DNA from: JAJTFA01 sp051715425
GTDB taxonomy: Bacteria > Bacteroidota > Bacteroidia > UKL13-3
Assembly (NCBI GenBank): GCA_051715425.1
Contig: JBPXJS010000008.1
Location: 434,001 to 498,000 of the forward strand
DNA: 64,000 bases
Direction: 5' to 3'
Shown: in pieces, positions 9,013-17,986 of the stretch
Layout: each line of letters starts with the position of its first letter
Position numbering within the stretch: the stretch's first letter is position 1
Program-made: the position numbers and the translations under genes
Notes under the pieces: generated by a model
Told to the model about the DNA's origin: nothing
Databases searched by the model: none
Seen by the model: the letters and a program-made list of their open reading frames with translations, nothing else

Positions 9013-10416
9013 AGGAGCTACCAATAGCACTTCTTCCTTATCCACTATTACCTGACCGGGTTCCAGCCCTTTAGGTTTGCGTACAAATTTTTTATGCGTA
9101 TAACTAACAGGGACCAATGCACTTCCTTTTAATTTAGAATAATATGCCGCCACAGATGCCGCATATTGAATAACCTGTTGCGGAAAAACCTGACCCTGGT
9201 GTTTAATTACTACATGCGAACCACTTACATCTTTTGCATGGAGCCACAAATCATTTTTGTGGGCATATTTGGTGGTAAGTAAATCATTGTTGGCTGCATT
9301 TTTTCCTACCCAAATGGTAAATCCATCTTTCAAAAAAACTTTAAACGGAACGATTTCTTCCTTTTTGATTTTTTCTTTAATAAATGGTTTCAAAACTTTC
9401 ATTTCCTGCGCCTCCATTACCATGGCGAGGTCGTACTCCAATTTGGTTAGCCTTTCCATGGCATGTAGTATTTTGCCATTCAGTTCTTCTGTTTCTTTTT
9501 TCCTGTTGCGGCTTTTCCTATAATAATATGCCGCATTTTCCTGGGGGCTTAAATCCTTTTTCAGTTTAATCTCCACATCTGTCTGGTGATAAAAATCAAA
9601 CAGGTTTACCTTCTCCGCACCGGCCGGGATAATATGCATATTGGCCATAATAATATGACCGGTTTCTTCAGGGGTGATTTCATTTTCCTTCACTTCCAGC
9701 TGCGCTTCACTCTTTTGAATAAGAGCCTTTGTTTTTTTTACTTCTGCTTTAATTGCTTGCAGAACCCCGGCTTTTAAATGTGCAAAATGCAGGTAGGCCA
9801 GGTTTAAACGGGCAAACTGATTCAACCCGTCAAACACGTTTTGTGTAAAATACACCTGCTGATCGGCTTTAGATAAAACCAGGGAATAAGGCAACTGTTG
9901 GTTACCTGTTTTGATTATTCCAAATTCGCCATCCACAACCGGTTCTGTTTCTATCTTGTTTTTTATCTGTTCATTTACCTGATAAAAATCTTCCGGTTTC
10001 AGTTGGTGGTCGTTATTGATCTGAGGCCTGAATAAATCATCCAACTCCCCGTGCTGAAACAGGATTACGTTGACAAGCGCATCATACATTTTAAAAACAA
10101 GAATGGCCTCGTGTTCAAACCGGATTTCAAAAGAACGGTTGTACGGGTGTTGCTGAACCGAGTCTATATGTTTGTTGTAAATAGAAGTAAAAATAGCCTG
10201 GGCATTGGGGGGCCGTTTTATCTCTTCATCTCCAAAGAGCAAAAAACAATGGTTATTTCTTAATACCACTTTTATGCTTAGCGTTAGCGCATCTGAAGCG
10301 AACAACAGAAACAGTTCTTCTTTACTTAAGGTATATGCATCCTTTAATACCGCACCGGAAAGTTTGTGCAACAGGGCAGCACTTAACTGCCTGATGGTAT
10401 GATAATGTTGATGCAT
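9001..10416 (-). CDS. NFACT (RqcH-like) ribosome quality-control protein
   Basis: The protein (471 residues) begins with an NFACT-N-like domain and has a central coiled-coil segment. It ends with an NFACT-R domain marked by the WLHAKDVSGSHVVIKH block and SYTHKKFVRKPKG. RqcH/NEMF proteins bind split 50S subunits that hold a stuck nascent chain and recruit tRNA to add a C-terminal tail that targets the chain for degradation. The protein is somewhat shorter than Bacillus RqcH (about 570). The cellular role is inferred from the family. The 3' end overlaps ytxJ by 12 bases in convergent orientation. Confidence 0.85.
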   Translation of the reverse strand: MHQHYHTIRQLSAALLHKLSGAVLKDAYTLSKEELFLLFASDALTLSIKVVLRNNHCFLLFGDEEIKRPPNAQAIFTSIYNKHIDSVQQHPYNRSFEIRFEHEAILVFKMYDALVNVILFQHGELDDLFRPQINNDHQLKPEDFYQVNEQIKNKIETEPVVDGEFGIIKTGNQQLPYSLVLSKADQQVYFTQNVFDGLNQFARLNLAYLHFAHLKAGVLQAIKAEVKKTKALIQKSEAQLEVKENEITPEETGHIIMANMHIIPAGAEKVNLFDFYHQTDVEIKLKKDLSPQENAAYYYRKSRNRKKETEELNGKILHAMERLTKLEYDLAMVMEAQEMKVLKPFIKEKIKKEEIVPFKVFLKDGFTIWVGKNAANNDLLTTKYAHKNDLWLHAKDVSGSHVVIKHQGQVFPQQVIQYAASVAAYYSKLKGSALVPVSYTHKKFVRKPKGLEPGQVIVDKEEVLLVAPSID

Positions 10417-10421
10417 GGATA

Positions 10422-11183
10422 TTAAAATGAAAGCTCTAATCCATCGTAAGCCAGATGGATACCGGATGGTAATTCTTTTTCCAGTTCTGTGGTAAGCCCA
10501 AGCTGGTGGCTGATATGGGTAAGGTAAGCTTTTCTGGGTTTAATCTCCTGAATCAGTTCAATGGCTTCAGATAAGGAAAAATGAGAAATATGAGGTTCAC
10601 GCCTCAATGCATTTAATACCAGGGTATCGCATCCTATTATTTTTTGTTTCTCCTCCCTTGAAATAAAATTGGCATCGGTGATGTATACAAAATCATCAAA
10701 ACGAAAGCCCAAAACAGGTAGTTTATAATGTAATACTTCAATGGGGGTAATCTGAAAACCATCAACCTCAAAGGGTTCGTTTGAGATGCGGTTTAATTCC
10801 ACATCGGGAACACCGGGATATTTTTCTACGGAAAAAATATAATGGAATTCCGTTTTCATTTGCCGCTCTACCCTTTCATCACAATACACACGTACAGCAG
10901 ATTTCATACGAAAATTAAAACCACGTATATCGTCCATACCGGCCAGGTGATCTTTATGGCCGTGAGTAAACACCAATGCATCGAGTTTTTTTATTCCGGT
11001 GCGCAACATTTGCTGCCTGAAATCGGGCCCGGAATCTACCACGATATTTTTTCCGTTTTTTTGAACAAGTATAGAAGAACGTAATCTTTTATCACGCGGA
11101 TCAGCCGAGGCGCAAACCTTGCAATCGCAAGCTATAAGCGGCACACCCTGAGAAGTTCCCGTACCTAAAAAAGTTACTTTCAC
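10422..11183 (-). CDS. Metallo-beta-lactamase-fold hydrolase, PhnP-like
   Basis: The 253-residue protein has the zinc-binding HGHKDH motif (in FTHGHKDHLAGMDDIRGF), an N-terminal FLGTGTSQGVPLIACDC block and a late conserved His (LTHISHQLG). This matches the PhnP/cyclic-phosphodiesterase branch of the metallo-beta-lactamase fold. The start codon is GTG (complement of 11181-11183), supported by the family N-terminus MKVTFLGTGTS. Substrate unknown; a cyclic phosphate ester is likely by family. It lies 5 bases upstream of the NFACT gene and 6 bases downstream of the peptidase gene, so the three probably form an operon. Confidence 0.85.
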   Translation of the reverse strand: MKVTFLGTGTSQGVPLIACDCKVCASADPRDKRLRSSILVQKNGKNIVVDSGPDFRQQMLRTGIKKLDALVFTHGHKDHLAGMDDIRGFNFRMKSAVRVYCDERVERQMKTEFHYIFSVEKYPGVPDVELNRISNEPFEVDGFQITPIEVLHYKLPVLGFRFDDFVYITDANFISREEKQKIIGCDTLVLNALRREPHISHFSLSEAIELIQEIKPRKAYLTHISHQLGLTTELEKELPSGIHLAYDGLELSF

Positions 11184-11189
11184 TGTTGT

Positions 11190-13409
11190 CTACAAATTAT
11201 CTTTAAAATAGTTGGCCACTTTCTGCATCAGGTGCACGCGGTCTTTTCCGGTTACGTTGTGCTTGTGTCCGGGATAAACAAAATAATCAACCTGAACACC
11301 CTCATCCACACATTTTTTCAAATAGGTTAATGTGTGCTGCCAAACCACCACATCATCTTCTGTACCATGGATAAGAAGTAATTTCCCTTTAATATTTTTA
11401 ACATAATTCGTCAAATCTGCGTCTTCATAACCCTGTGGATTTTGCTGAGGTGAATCCATATACCTTTCTGTATACATAATTTCATACATTCTCCAGTCGA
11501 TTACCGGACCTCCGGCAACACCAGCCTTAAACACATCAGAGCGGCTCATTAATCCGGTAGACATAAATCCACCAAAACTCCATCCAAAAACGCCCATACG
11601 TGAAGCATCTATGTACGATTGTTTTTTCAGAAACTCCACACCTTTGAGCTGGTCATTGCGTTCAACGGTTCCAAAGTTTCTGTGTGTGGCCTGTTCAAAC
11701 TCCATACCCCTGAAAGACGATCCGCGGTTATCCATGGTAAATACCACAAATCCCTGTTGTGCCATATAGTATAGCCACATATCGGCACCACCCAGCCAGC
11801 TATTGGTAATCATTTGTGCATGCGGACCACCATAAACATAAACCACAACCGGGTATTTGCGTGTAGAATCAAAATCAGGAGGATAAAACATCCGGCAATT
11901 AAGTGAGGTCTTATTGTCGTCAGCTATCAGGTTAAACAAACGGATACCACAGGCCTTATAATCCATCATCGGATTTTGTGCCTGTTGCAGAATGGTTATT
12001 TCAGCTCCGTCACTTTTCATTAATGTTGTTCTTCTTGGCATGGTGGTGCTTGAGTAAGAATCAAGCACAAACATTCCATCGGAACTTACTGATGCGGTAT
12101 GAACACCTTTATTACGGGTAATCTGGGTAATTTTTCCGGTTGCTATTTCTGCTGAAAACAGTTGACGCTCCAATCCATCTTCGCTGGCCTGCATATAGTA
12201 TACTATTGTTTTGGCCTGGTTGAAACCCAACAGTTCTGTTACATCTCCTTTGCCTTTGGAAAGCATTCTCAATACTTTTCCATTGTGATCCATCAGGTAC
12301 AAATGGTTAAAACCATCGCGCTCACTAAACCAGATAAACTCTTTGATATTCAAAGGAAAAACCGGACCATGTTCGGGCTCCACGTATTTGCTGCTTGTTT
12401 CTGTTATCAGTGTTTTAATAAACTTACCCGTGCGGCCATCATATTTGTTCAGCTTCATTTCATTCTGATCCCGGTTTACAATAGCAATAAACAGGTATTC
12501 ATCATCAGGGCTCCATGAAACATTGGTAAGGTACTGCTCATCCGGTGTTCCTGTTTCTACCATATAACTCAGGCGTTTTCCTGTATCGTAGATATATACT
12601 TTTGCATGATGACTGGTATTACCGGCCATTGGATATTTAATGGTTTCGGTTCTGCCAGGCTTATTGTTATTGGTATCGGTGCTGAGTTTAAACATAGGAT
12701 AATCTGTAACCATTAACTCATTCAGCTTATAATAGGCGAGGCGTTTCCCTGTGGTTGACCAAAATAATCCTTTATTAATTCCAAACTCATTGCGGTGCAC
12801 GGATTTACCATTGATAATGCCATAAGACCCATCGGTGGTAACCAAAAAATCCTTATGTGCCATATCTCCATCTACAGAGGTTGGCAGGTCCTTCATTTTT
12901 TTCCAGAGATCCTTATCGTATAAATACACATTGTTTTGCATCACAAAAGCAGCCAAAGAGGTATTTGGTTCAAAGGAAGCTTCCTCCCCGTTAGTATGAA
13001 CTTTATTTAAGGTTTTCACCACACGCGATACGGTATTGATGTTATACCATCCGTTGTTGTAGAAAAAGCGGAATGTTTGTTCATCTATCCAGGTAAAAAA
13101 AGGAAACCTTTCAGGCATTTTGGTTTCTGTGCCTGCAGAGGCAAACACCGTTTTAAAATCTTCTATGGTAAATATGGTATCGCGTTTTTGCGTATCCGCG
13201 TTTTGTTTTACAATACACTCTTTGCCATTGCGTTTGGCCACATATACAAAGTTGTGCGAGTTGGGAATCCACATCAGTTGTGATAAACGCTCAGGGGCAA
13301 GAGAGGTTCTTTGTTTAAGTACCGCATCCTCTACAGTAAGCATTTTGTTTTGAGCCAAAACGGTAAAACAGAACAGGAGCAAGCAGGTGGTATGAACAAT
13401 TTTTTTCAT
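11190..13409 (-). CDS. S9 family peptidase, dipeptidyl-peptidase IV-like
   Basis: From the ATG at 13409 the protein has 739 residues: a signal peptide (MKKIVHTTCLLLFCFTVLAQ), an N-terminal beta-propeller of the DPP IV type, and a C-terminal alpha/beta hydrolase. The nucleophile is in GWSFGG (near residue 610), the Asp in HGTEDDVVVW and the His in YPGHKHNV. DPP IV enzymes release N-terminal dipeptides, often X-Pro, in the periplasm. An in-frame codon 87 bases upstream would add a 29-residue extension ahead of the signal peptide and is rejected. Confidence 0.92.
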   Translation of the reverse strand: MKKIVHTTCLLLFCFTVLAQNKMLTVEDAVLKQRTSLAPERLSQLMWIPNSHNFVYVAKRNGKECIVKQNADTQKRDTIFTIEDFKTVFASAGTETKMPERFPFFTWIDEQTFRFFYNNGWYNINTVSRVVKTLNKVHTNGEEASFEPNTSLAAFVMQNNVYLYDKDLWKKMKDLPTSVDGDMAHKDFLVTTDGSYGIINGKSVHRNEFGINKGLFWSTTGKRLAYYKLNELMVTDYPMFKLSTDTNNNKPGRTETIKYPMAGNTSHHAKVYIYDTGKRLSYMVETGTPDEQYLTNVSWSPDDEYLFIAIVNRDQNEMKLNKYDGRTGKFIKTLITETSSKYVEPEHGPVFPLNIKEFIWFSERDGFNHLYLMDHNGKVLRMLSKGKGDVTELLGFNQAKTIVYYMQASEDGLERQLFSAEIATGKITQITRNKGVHTASVSSDGMFVLDSYSSTTMPRRTTLMKSDGAEITILQQAQNPMMDYKACGIRLFNLIADDNKTSLNCRMFYPPDFDSTRKYPVVVYVYGGPHAQMITNSWLGGADMWLYYMAQQGFVVFTMDNRGSSFRGMEFEQATHRNFGTVERNDQLKGVEFLKKQSYIDASRMGVFGWSFGGFMSTGLMSRSDVFKAGVAGGPVIDWRMYEIMYTERYMDSPQQNPQGYEDADLTNYVKNIKGKLLLIHGTEDDVVVWQHTLTYLKKCVDEGVQVDYFVYPGHKHNVTGKDRVHLMQKVANYFKDNL

Positions 13410-13478
13410 TGCGTAAAACTTTGTTGCAGTATACAGAAAAAAGGGTGAAGGTGCAATTTTGCCGGCATGAACCTGATA

Positions 13479-13512
13479 CAAAAAAGCCCCAACCAATTAA
13501 GGAAGGGGCTTG
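13479..13512 (-). terminator. Intrinsic terminator of dnaN
   Basis: On the minus strand AAGCCCC pairs with GGGGCTT around a short loop that itself can pair (CC..GG), followed directly by a run of T. It lies just past the dnaN stop and before the peptidase gene. Confidence 0.85.
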
Positions 13513-13534
13513 GGGAAATATATTAATCGGCAGA

Positions 13535-14656
13535 TTAATAGCTATTGAGCATCATAGGCATTACCAGCATCAGGATATCTTCTCCATCATCACCGGAAGT
13601 TGGCCTTAACACACCGGCCCTGTTTGGCTGAGACATTTCCAGCCTTACTTCAGGTGAATCCATCGAATTGAGCATCTCTGATAAATATTTAGAATTAAAC
13701 CCGATTTCAAGGTCTTCTCCTTCATACTGACATTTCAGTTTCTCCTGTGCCTCATTTTCAAAATCTATATCTTCTGCAGAGATGGTGAGCTCGCTACCCG
13801 CAATTTTTAAACGGATCTGATGAGTGGTTTTATTTGAGGTGATAGAAACACGTTTTACCGAAGTAGAAAACTCATTTCTGTCCATGATCAGCCTGTTTGG
13901 ATTTTCAGTAGGAATTACTGCTTTATAATCAGGATATTTCTCATCTATTAAGCGGCAAATCAAGCTCAGATCGGTAGTTGAGAAATGTGCATTGGAACGG
14001 TTAAAATCAATGGTTACTTCAGTATCATCGTTTGGTAATGATGATTTCAGCAGGTTTAATGCTTTTTTAGGCAGGATAAAAGAATCTTCTACGCCAGGTT
14101 TTACATCCATACGGTTGTAACGTACCAGGCGGTTTGCATCAGTTGCTACAAATGTGATATCGCTGGTGCTTAATTGCACGTAAACACCTGTAAGATTTAA
14201 GCGTAACTCATCGTTGCTTGTGGCAAAAACGGTTTTTGCAATGGCTTTTTGCAACACTTTTGATGGAATGGTAAATTTCTTTCCATCTTCTACTACCGGA
14301 TTTTTAGGAAACTCATCTCCTTTTTGTGCGGTAAGTTTAAAGCGGCCTGAGTCGTATTTAATTTCAACAGCACCTTTTTCCATATTGATAGAAAAAGCCA
14401 GCGGCTGATCGGCAAGTGTTTTTAATAAATCCAGCGTGGTTTTAGATGGAATAGCAATGGCAACATCTTCTTTGGCATCCACCTTAATTCCGGTGGTCAT
14501 GGTTGTTTCCAGATCCGTTGATGAGATTTTTAATTCTCCATCTTTTATATCAAACAGAAAATTATTCAGGATGGGAATGATGGGTTTTGAAACCACCACA
14601 CCATCAATTAATGAAAGGTGTTTGAGTAAGGTTGTACTGTTTACTATAAATTTCAT
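13535..14656 (-). CDS. dnaN: DNA polymerase III beta subunit (sliding clamp)
   Basis: The protein has 373 residues, the normal length for DnaN, with three repeated clamp domains. The beginning (MKFIVNSTTLLKHLSLIDGVV) and end (LMLVMPMMLNSY) are typical; the C-terminal MPM.L block belongs to the peptide-binding groove that receives polymerase and repair partners. It forms the ring that tethers the replicative polymerase to DNA. It is not next to dnaA here, as is common in Bacteroidota. It is followed by a clear terminator. Confidence 0.96.
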   Translation of the reverse strand: MKFIVNSTTLLKHLSLIDGVVVSKPIIPILNNFLFDIKDGELKISSTDLETTMTTGIKVDAKEDVAIAIPSKTTLDLLKTLADQPLAFSINMEKGAVEIKYDSGRFKLTAQKGDEFPKNPVVEDGKKFTIPSKVLQKAIAKTVFATSNDELRLNLTGVYVQLSTSDITFVATDANRLVRYNRMDVKPGVEDSFILPKKALNLLKSSLPNDDTEVTIDFNRSNAHFSTTDLSLICRLIDEKYPDYKAVIPTENPNRLIMDRNEFSTSVKRVSITSNKTTHQIRLKIAGSELTISAEDIDFENEAQEKLKCQYEGEDLEIGFNSKYLSEMLNSMDSPEVRLEMSQPNRAGVLRPTSGDDGEDILMLVMPMMLNSY

Positions 14657-14848
14657 TTTTTTATGGTTTGTTATTGAAAAATGAACCCGACAGAATTACG
14701 ATAAACAAAAGACCGCAATACCGAGTTGATGCACCAAAAATAGAGGTGACGGCATAGCATTTAAACACAAGTTATGCACAGTTTGGGGATTTTACTCAGG
14801 GGGTAGATTTCCAGCATATTGGGTTTTGCAGGATGGCAACCGGATGGC

Positions 14849-15823
14849 TTACTCCTCCTGCCTTCCAATCATTTTTTGCTCCCTCAGTTTTTTATTTTCC
14901 TCAGCAATTTGCCTCCGTTCCTCCTCCGTTAATTTTTTCGACTTCAGTTTCAGGTTATTCAAATCAGGCTGACCCGCATCTACCCAGGCGGTGTACCAGA
15001 TGCAGCCAACCATTAATACTGAAGCCCTCATGCGCCTTTCCACCTGTCCGGGCAACATATCGTGGTAGGCTTTGGCATATTCCTTTGAAAATGTTTTTAC
15101 AGAAGTTTGCCCTTTTTGTTCGTAACTGTATTTTTTATCGGCAGGAAATGTTGCGCTCAATATTTTTTCAAATAACAATACGGAATCTTTAGCCGCAAAA
15201 CTGCTTTCACTGGCCTGCCAGGCCGCTTCCTGCACATCGCTGATATAAAATGCCCTTCCCGTAAAAAAATCGAATTCACCGGCAAATAATTCCGGCAGCC
15301 TCGATTCCCAGAAGGCGTGAATGCCATGCTGGTTGGTAAATTGTCCGTTATAGTTCTGGGTGGCATGCAAGGGCACGTGGGCATCGGCAATATAATGCCC
15401 GATATCGGCCGACAGGTGGAGGATTCTCTCCATATCGCCTGCTTTAAACGCTTCCGTAAGCTTATACTTCATCAGGTTAATATGCCATGGAACGATGCCA
15501 TATTCTTTCAAAGTATCTTCTGTGTATTTTGCTATGGCATCCTTCCAGCGTCTGGGAACCGTATCAACAGGGGCGGTGGTTTCATAAACATCTAGGTCAA
15601 TATAATGCCTGCAAGCTTCATGCGGATCACCATACCTGCGTTTATCTGCATCAGGGGCATGTTCGGTAATGTATTCAATATTGGTTTTATAAAACCCGAG
15701 GATACTTTCAGGCAATGTAAAAACGGCCAGGCGGTTAATCATTTTATGCCCGAAAAATCCCCAACTGAATCCATTGCTGAAAACCAGAGACACACAACAT
15801 ACAAGCAGTATTCGTTTTTTCAT
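14849..15823 (-). CDS. Secreted zinc-dependent phospholipase C / S1-P1 nuclease-fold protein
   Basis: From the ATG at 15823 the protein has 324 residues with a signal peptide (MKKRILLVCCVSLVFSNGFS) cut close to WGFFGHK. In this family the mature N-terminal Trp is itself a zinc ligand. Further likely ligands are His in HYIDLD, the HLSADIGHYIADAHVPLH block (HxxxDxxHxxAD pattern) and HAFWE. This metal site is shared by zinc phospholipase C and S1/P1 nucleases, and sequence alone does not separate phospholipid from nucleic-acid substrates. The C-terminus is a charged helix (TEEERRQIAEENKKLREQ). An in-frame start at 15895 would bury the signal peptide. Confidence 0.8.
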   Translation of the reverse strand: MKKRILLVCCVSLVFSNGFSWGFFGHKMINRLAVFTLPESILGFYKTNIEYITEHAPDADKRRYGDPHEACRHYIDLDVYETTAPVDTVPRRWKDAIAKYTEDTLKEYGIVPWHINLMKYKLTEAFKAGDMERILHLSADIGHYIADAHVPLHATQNYNGQFTNQHGIHAFWESRLPELFAGEFDFFTGRAFYISDVQEAAWQASESSFAAKDSVLLFEKILSATFPADKKYSYEQKGQTSVKTFSKEYAKAYHDMLPGQVERRMRASVLMVGCIWYTAWVDAGQPDLNNLKLKSKKLTEEERRQIAEENKKLREQKMIGRQEE

Positions 15824-15824
15824 G

Positions 15825-16181
15825 TTACTCTCTGTTAACCGCATCCACACTAAATGCAGGTACGCATAAGCTCCAGTATTCTGTTTCCTCCTCAAAAGGA
15901 TTGGAATACCTTACCCGGGTTCCTTTTTTAATGAGAATGGTTTCTCCGGCTTGCAATGCTATTTTCTGGTTATCAACCTCTACCAGCTTTTTCCCTTTTA
16001 TAACAATGGTTACCTCATCAAACAATGGAGTCTGAAATGGCTCTTCCCAGCCAGGCGGTGCCACCATCCTTGCTACGGAAAAACCATTGGCATTGGAGCA
16101 GGCAAGCCCATAATGCTCTTCTATTGTTTTACCATCGGTTGTTGGAACAATAAAAGGGTGCTCCTGTTTGATGAATGTCAT
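15825..16181 (-). CDS. Small cupin-domain protein
   Basis: This 118-residue single-cupin protein has PPGWEEPFQTPLFDEVTIVIKGK as cupin motif 1 (only Glu and Asp obvious, no double His) and AGETILIKKGTRVRYSNP as motif 2. The weak His content makes metal binding uncertain. Enzymatic and sensory roles are both possible. It lies one base upstream of the phospholipase-like gene and 2 bases downstream of the acetyltransferase gene, so the three form a tight operon. That placement hints at a sugar- or envelope-related job. Confidence 0.75.
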   Translation of the reverse strand: MTFIKQEHPFIVPTTDGKTIEEHYGLACSNANGFSVARMVAPPGWEEPFQTPLFDEVTIVIKGKKLVEVDNQKIALQAGETILIKKGTRVRYSNPFEEETEYWSLCVPAFSVDAVNRE

Positions 16182-16183
16182 GA

Positions 16184-16762
16184 TCAGCTGATGCGGCTTA
16201 CTTTTTTGTCCTTCAGTTCGTACACCTGGCCACTTTCCGGGCAGGTAGCCAAACCTTTCTCATCAAAAGCCAAACGGTGTCCGTATTCGCTCATCCATCC
16301 CAGTTGCCTTGCCGGATTTCCAACAAGTAAGGCATAAGCAGGAACATCTTTGGTAACCACTGCACCGGCACCAATAAAAGCAAAGTCGCCAATATCGTGT
16401 CCGCATACAATGGTAGCATTGGCTCCAATGGAGGCACCTTTACCAACATGTGTTTTAGTATACTGCCCCCTGCGGTTTACCCCGCTGCGCGGATTGGTAA
16501 CATTGGTAAATACACAAGATGGACCAAGAAATACATCATCACCGCAGGTTACTCCGGTATATATAGAAACATTGTTTTGCACTTTTACGTTATTGCCTAA
16601 AACCACCTCGGGTGAAACAACCACATTTTGACCGATATTACAATTTTCACCCAATGTGCAGTTTGACATGATATGAGAGAAATGCCAGATTTTACTTCCT
16701 TTTCCAATGTTACAGCCCTCATCCACAATGGCTGTTTCATGCGAATAATATTGTTTTTCCAT
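16184..16762 (-). CDS. Hexapeptide-repeat N-acetyltransferase, WbpD/WlbB-like
   Basis: The 192 residues form a left-handed parallel beta-helix of isoleucine-patch hexapeptides (IGKGSKI, LGENCNIGQNVVVS, IGANATIVCGHDIGDFAFIGAGAVV). They include the block FTNVTNPRSGVNRRG and end with VGNPARQLGWMSEYG, which is characteristic of WbpD/WlbB. Those enzymes acetylate a 3-amino group on UDP-2-acetamido-3-amino-glucuronate for surface polysaccharide. The exact substrate is inferred. It heads the cupin/phospholipase operon and diverges from the channel gene. Confidence 0.85.
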   Translation of the reverse strand: MEKQYYSHETAIVDEGCNIGKGSKIWHFSHIMSNCTLGENCNIGQNVVVSPEVVLGNNVKVQNNVSIYTGVTCGDDVFLGPSCVFTNVTNPRSGVNRRGQYTKTHVGKGASIGANATIVCGHDIGDFAFIGAGAVVTKDVPAYALLVGNPARQLGWMSEYGHRLAFDEKGLATCPESGQVYELKDKKVSRIS

Positions 16763-16801
16763 CTGTCAATAATACCATAATGCGAATGAAAAGCAAAATG
16801 A

Positions 16802-16809
16802 TAGATTTG
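16802..16809 (+). promoter_or_regulatory. Putative -7 box (TAGATTTG)
   Basis: TAGATTTG fits the Bacteroidota TAnnTTTG -7 consensus and ends 20 bases before the ATG of the channel gene, giving a short leader. I do not see a good -33 TTG at the expected distance. Confidence 0.4.
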
Positions 16810-16829
16810 TTAAATTTTACACCTAAAAC

Positions 16830-17807
16830 ATGATCAGAAAGGGCTGGTATAAACGATTTAATTTTAATGCCGATACAGGTTTTGGCAACTCAGCCAATGC
16901 TCAGGGAGAAAGGCTGGTAAACAATGACGGTTCATTTAATGTGATCCGGAAAGGATTGCCATTGTTGAGCCGCGTTAACCTTTATCACGATTTAATCCGG
17001 ATGAAGTGGAATACATTTAACCTCTGGGTATTGTTTTCATTCATTGTTATCAATTTCATTTTCACCCTGCTTTATATGATGGCAGGTACGGAACAGCTTC
17101 AGGGTTTGCAAAGCACCTCGCCTGCCGGAACCTGGTTTGAGGTATTTACGTTTAGTGCACAAACATTTTCTACCGTTGGTTACGGACGTATCAATCCTGT
17201 TGGACACTGGGCGGGAGCCATCTCTACCATTGAATCGCTGGTAGGTATTATGGTTGCAGCATTGCTTACCGGACTTGTGTTTGCCAGATTTGCCCGACCA
17301 AATGCCAGGCTCGCATACAGCAAATGGGCCATTATTGCACCTTACACCGACATCAATGCACTGATGTTCAGAATAGCCAATGAAAGAAACAATCAACTGG
17401 TGGAGTGTGAAGGAGAGGTATTATTCAGCTTTATTGAAATGGAATCAAACCTGAGAAGGTTTATTACATTGGAGCTGGAACGCAAACGGGTTACCAGTCT
17501 TGCCCTTAGCTGGACCATTGTTCACCCGATTAATGACAACAGTCCGCTGAAGGGATTATCGCTAAACGACCTGAAGGAAATGGATGCAGAGTTTATATTT
17601 ATATTTAAGGGATTTGATGATACCTACTCGCAGACTGTTTATACCCGTAATTCTTACCATGCAAATGAGTTGATCTGGGGAGCTAAATTTACCCCCATGT
17701 TTAACCGATCATCAAAAAACCAGGGAACCGAATTGCTCCTTCATAAGATCAGTGACTATTCCGAAATACAGTTGAATCCGGAACGGGTGGGTGAAATTTC
17801 TGCATAA
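16830..17807 (+). CDS. Inward-rectifier (KirBac-type) potassium channel
   Basis: The 325-residue protein has two transmembrane helices (about residues 63-85 and 125-150) flanking a pore loop with the TVGYG selectivity filter (115-119), then a cytoplasmic Ig-like Kir domain (about 165-310). The N-terminal stretch resembles the slide-helix region of KirBac channels. It conducts K+ across the inner membrane, and the cytoplasmic domain gates it. Length and filter sequence are normal. It stands alone, diverging from the acetyltransferase operon. Confidence 0.92.
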   Translation: MIRKGWYKRFNFNADTGFGNSANAQGERLVNNDGSFNVIRKGLPLLSRVNLYHDLIRMKWNTFNLWVLFSFIVINFIFTLLYMMAGTEQLQGLQSTSPAGTWFEVFTFSAQTFSTVGYGRINPVGHWAGAISTIESLVGIMVAALLTGLVFARFARPNARLAYSKWAIIAPYTDINALMFRIANERNNQLVECEGEVLFSFIEMESNLRRFITLELERKRVTSLALSWTIVHPINDNSPLKGLSLNDLKEMDAEFIFIFKGFDDTYSQTVYTRNSYHANELIWGAKFTPMFNRSSKNQGTELLLHKISDYSEIQLNPERVGEISA

Positions 17808-17986
17808 AATTTACTTAGCTGGCTTATTAAAAAAATAAACTAACGTTTAACAAAACAACCATTTTCAGCCAAGGAATTTCGTGAATAAAAAGCATATCAA
17901 TTCCTGCCTTGTCATTTTTATAGTTATGCACATCCAATAAACATATTGTGGATGAATCAAAAGCACCTTAACCTAAATTTGACATC

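Noticed and set aside
14772..14780. Single DnaA-box-like TTATGCACA upstream of dnaN
   Set aside because: One box alone, no cluster or AT-rich unwinding element, and no dnaA gene nearby. Not enough to propose an origin.
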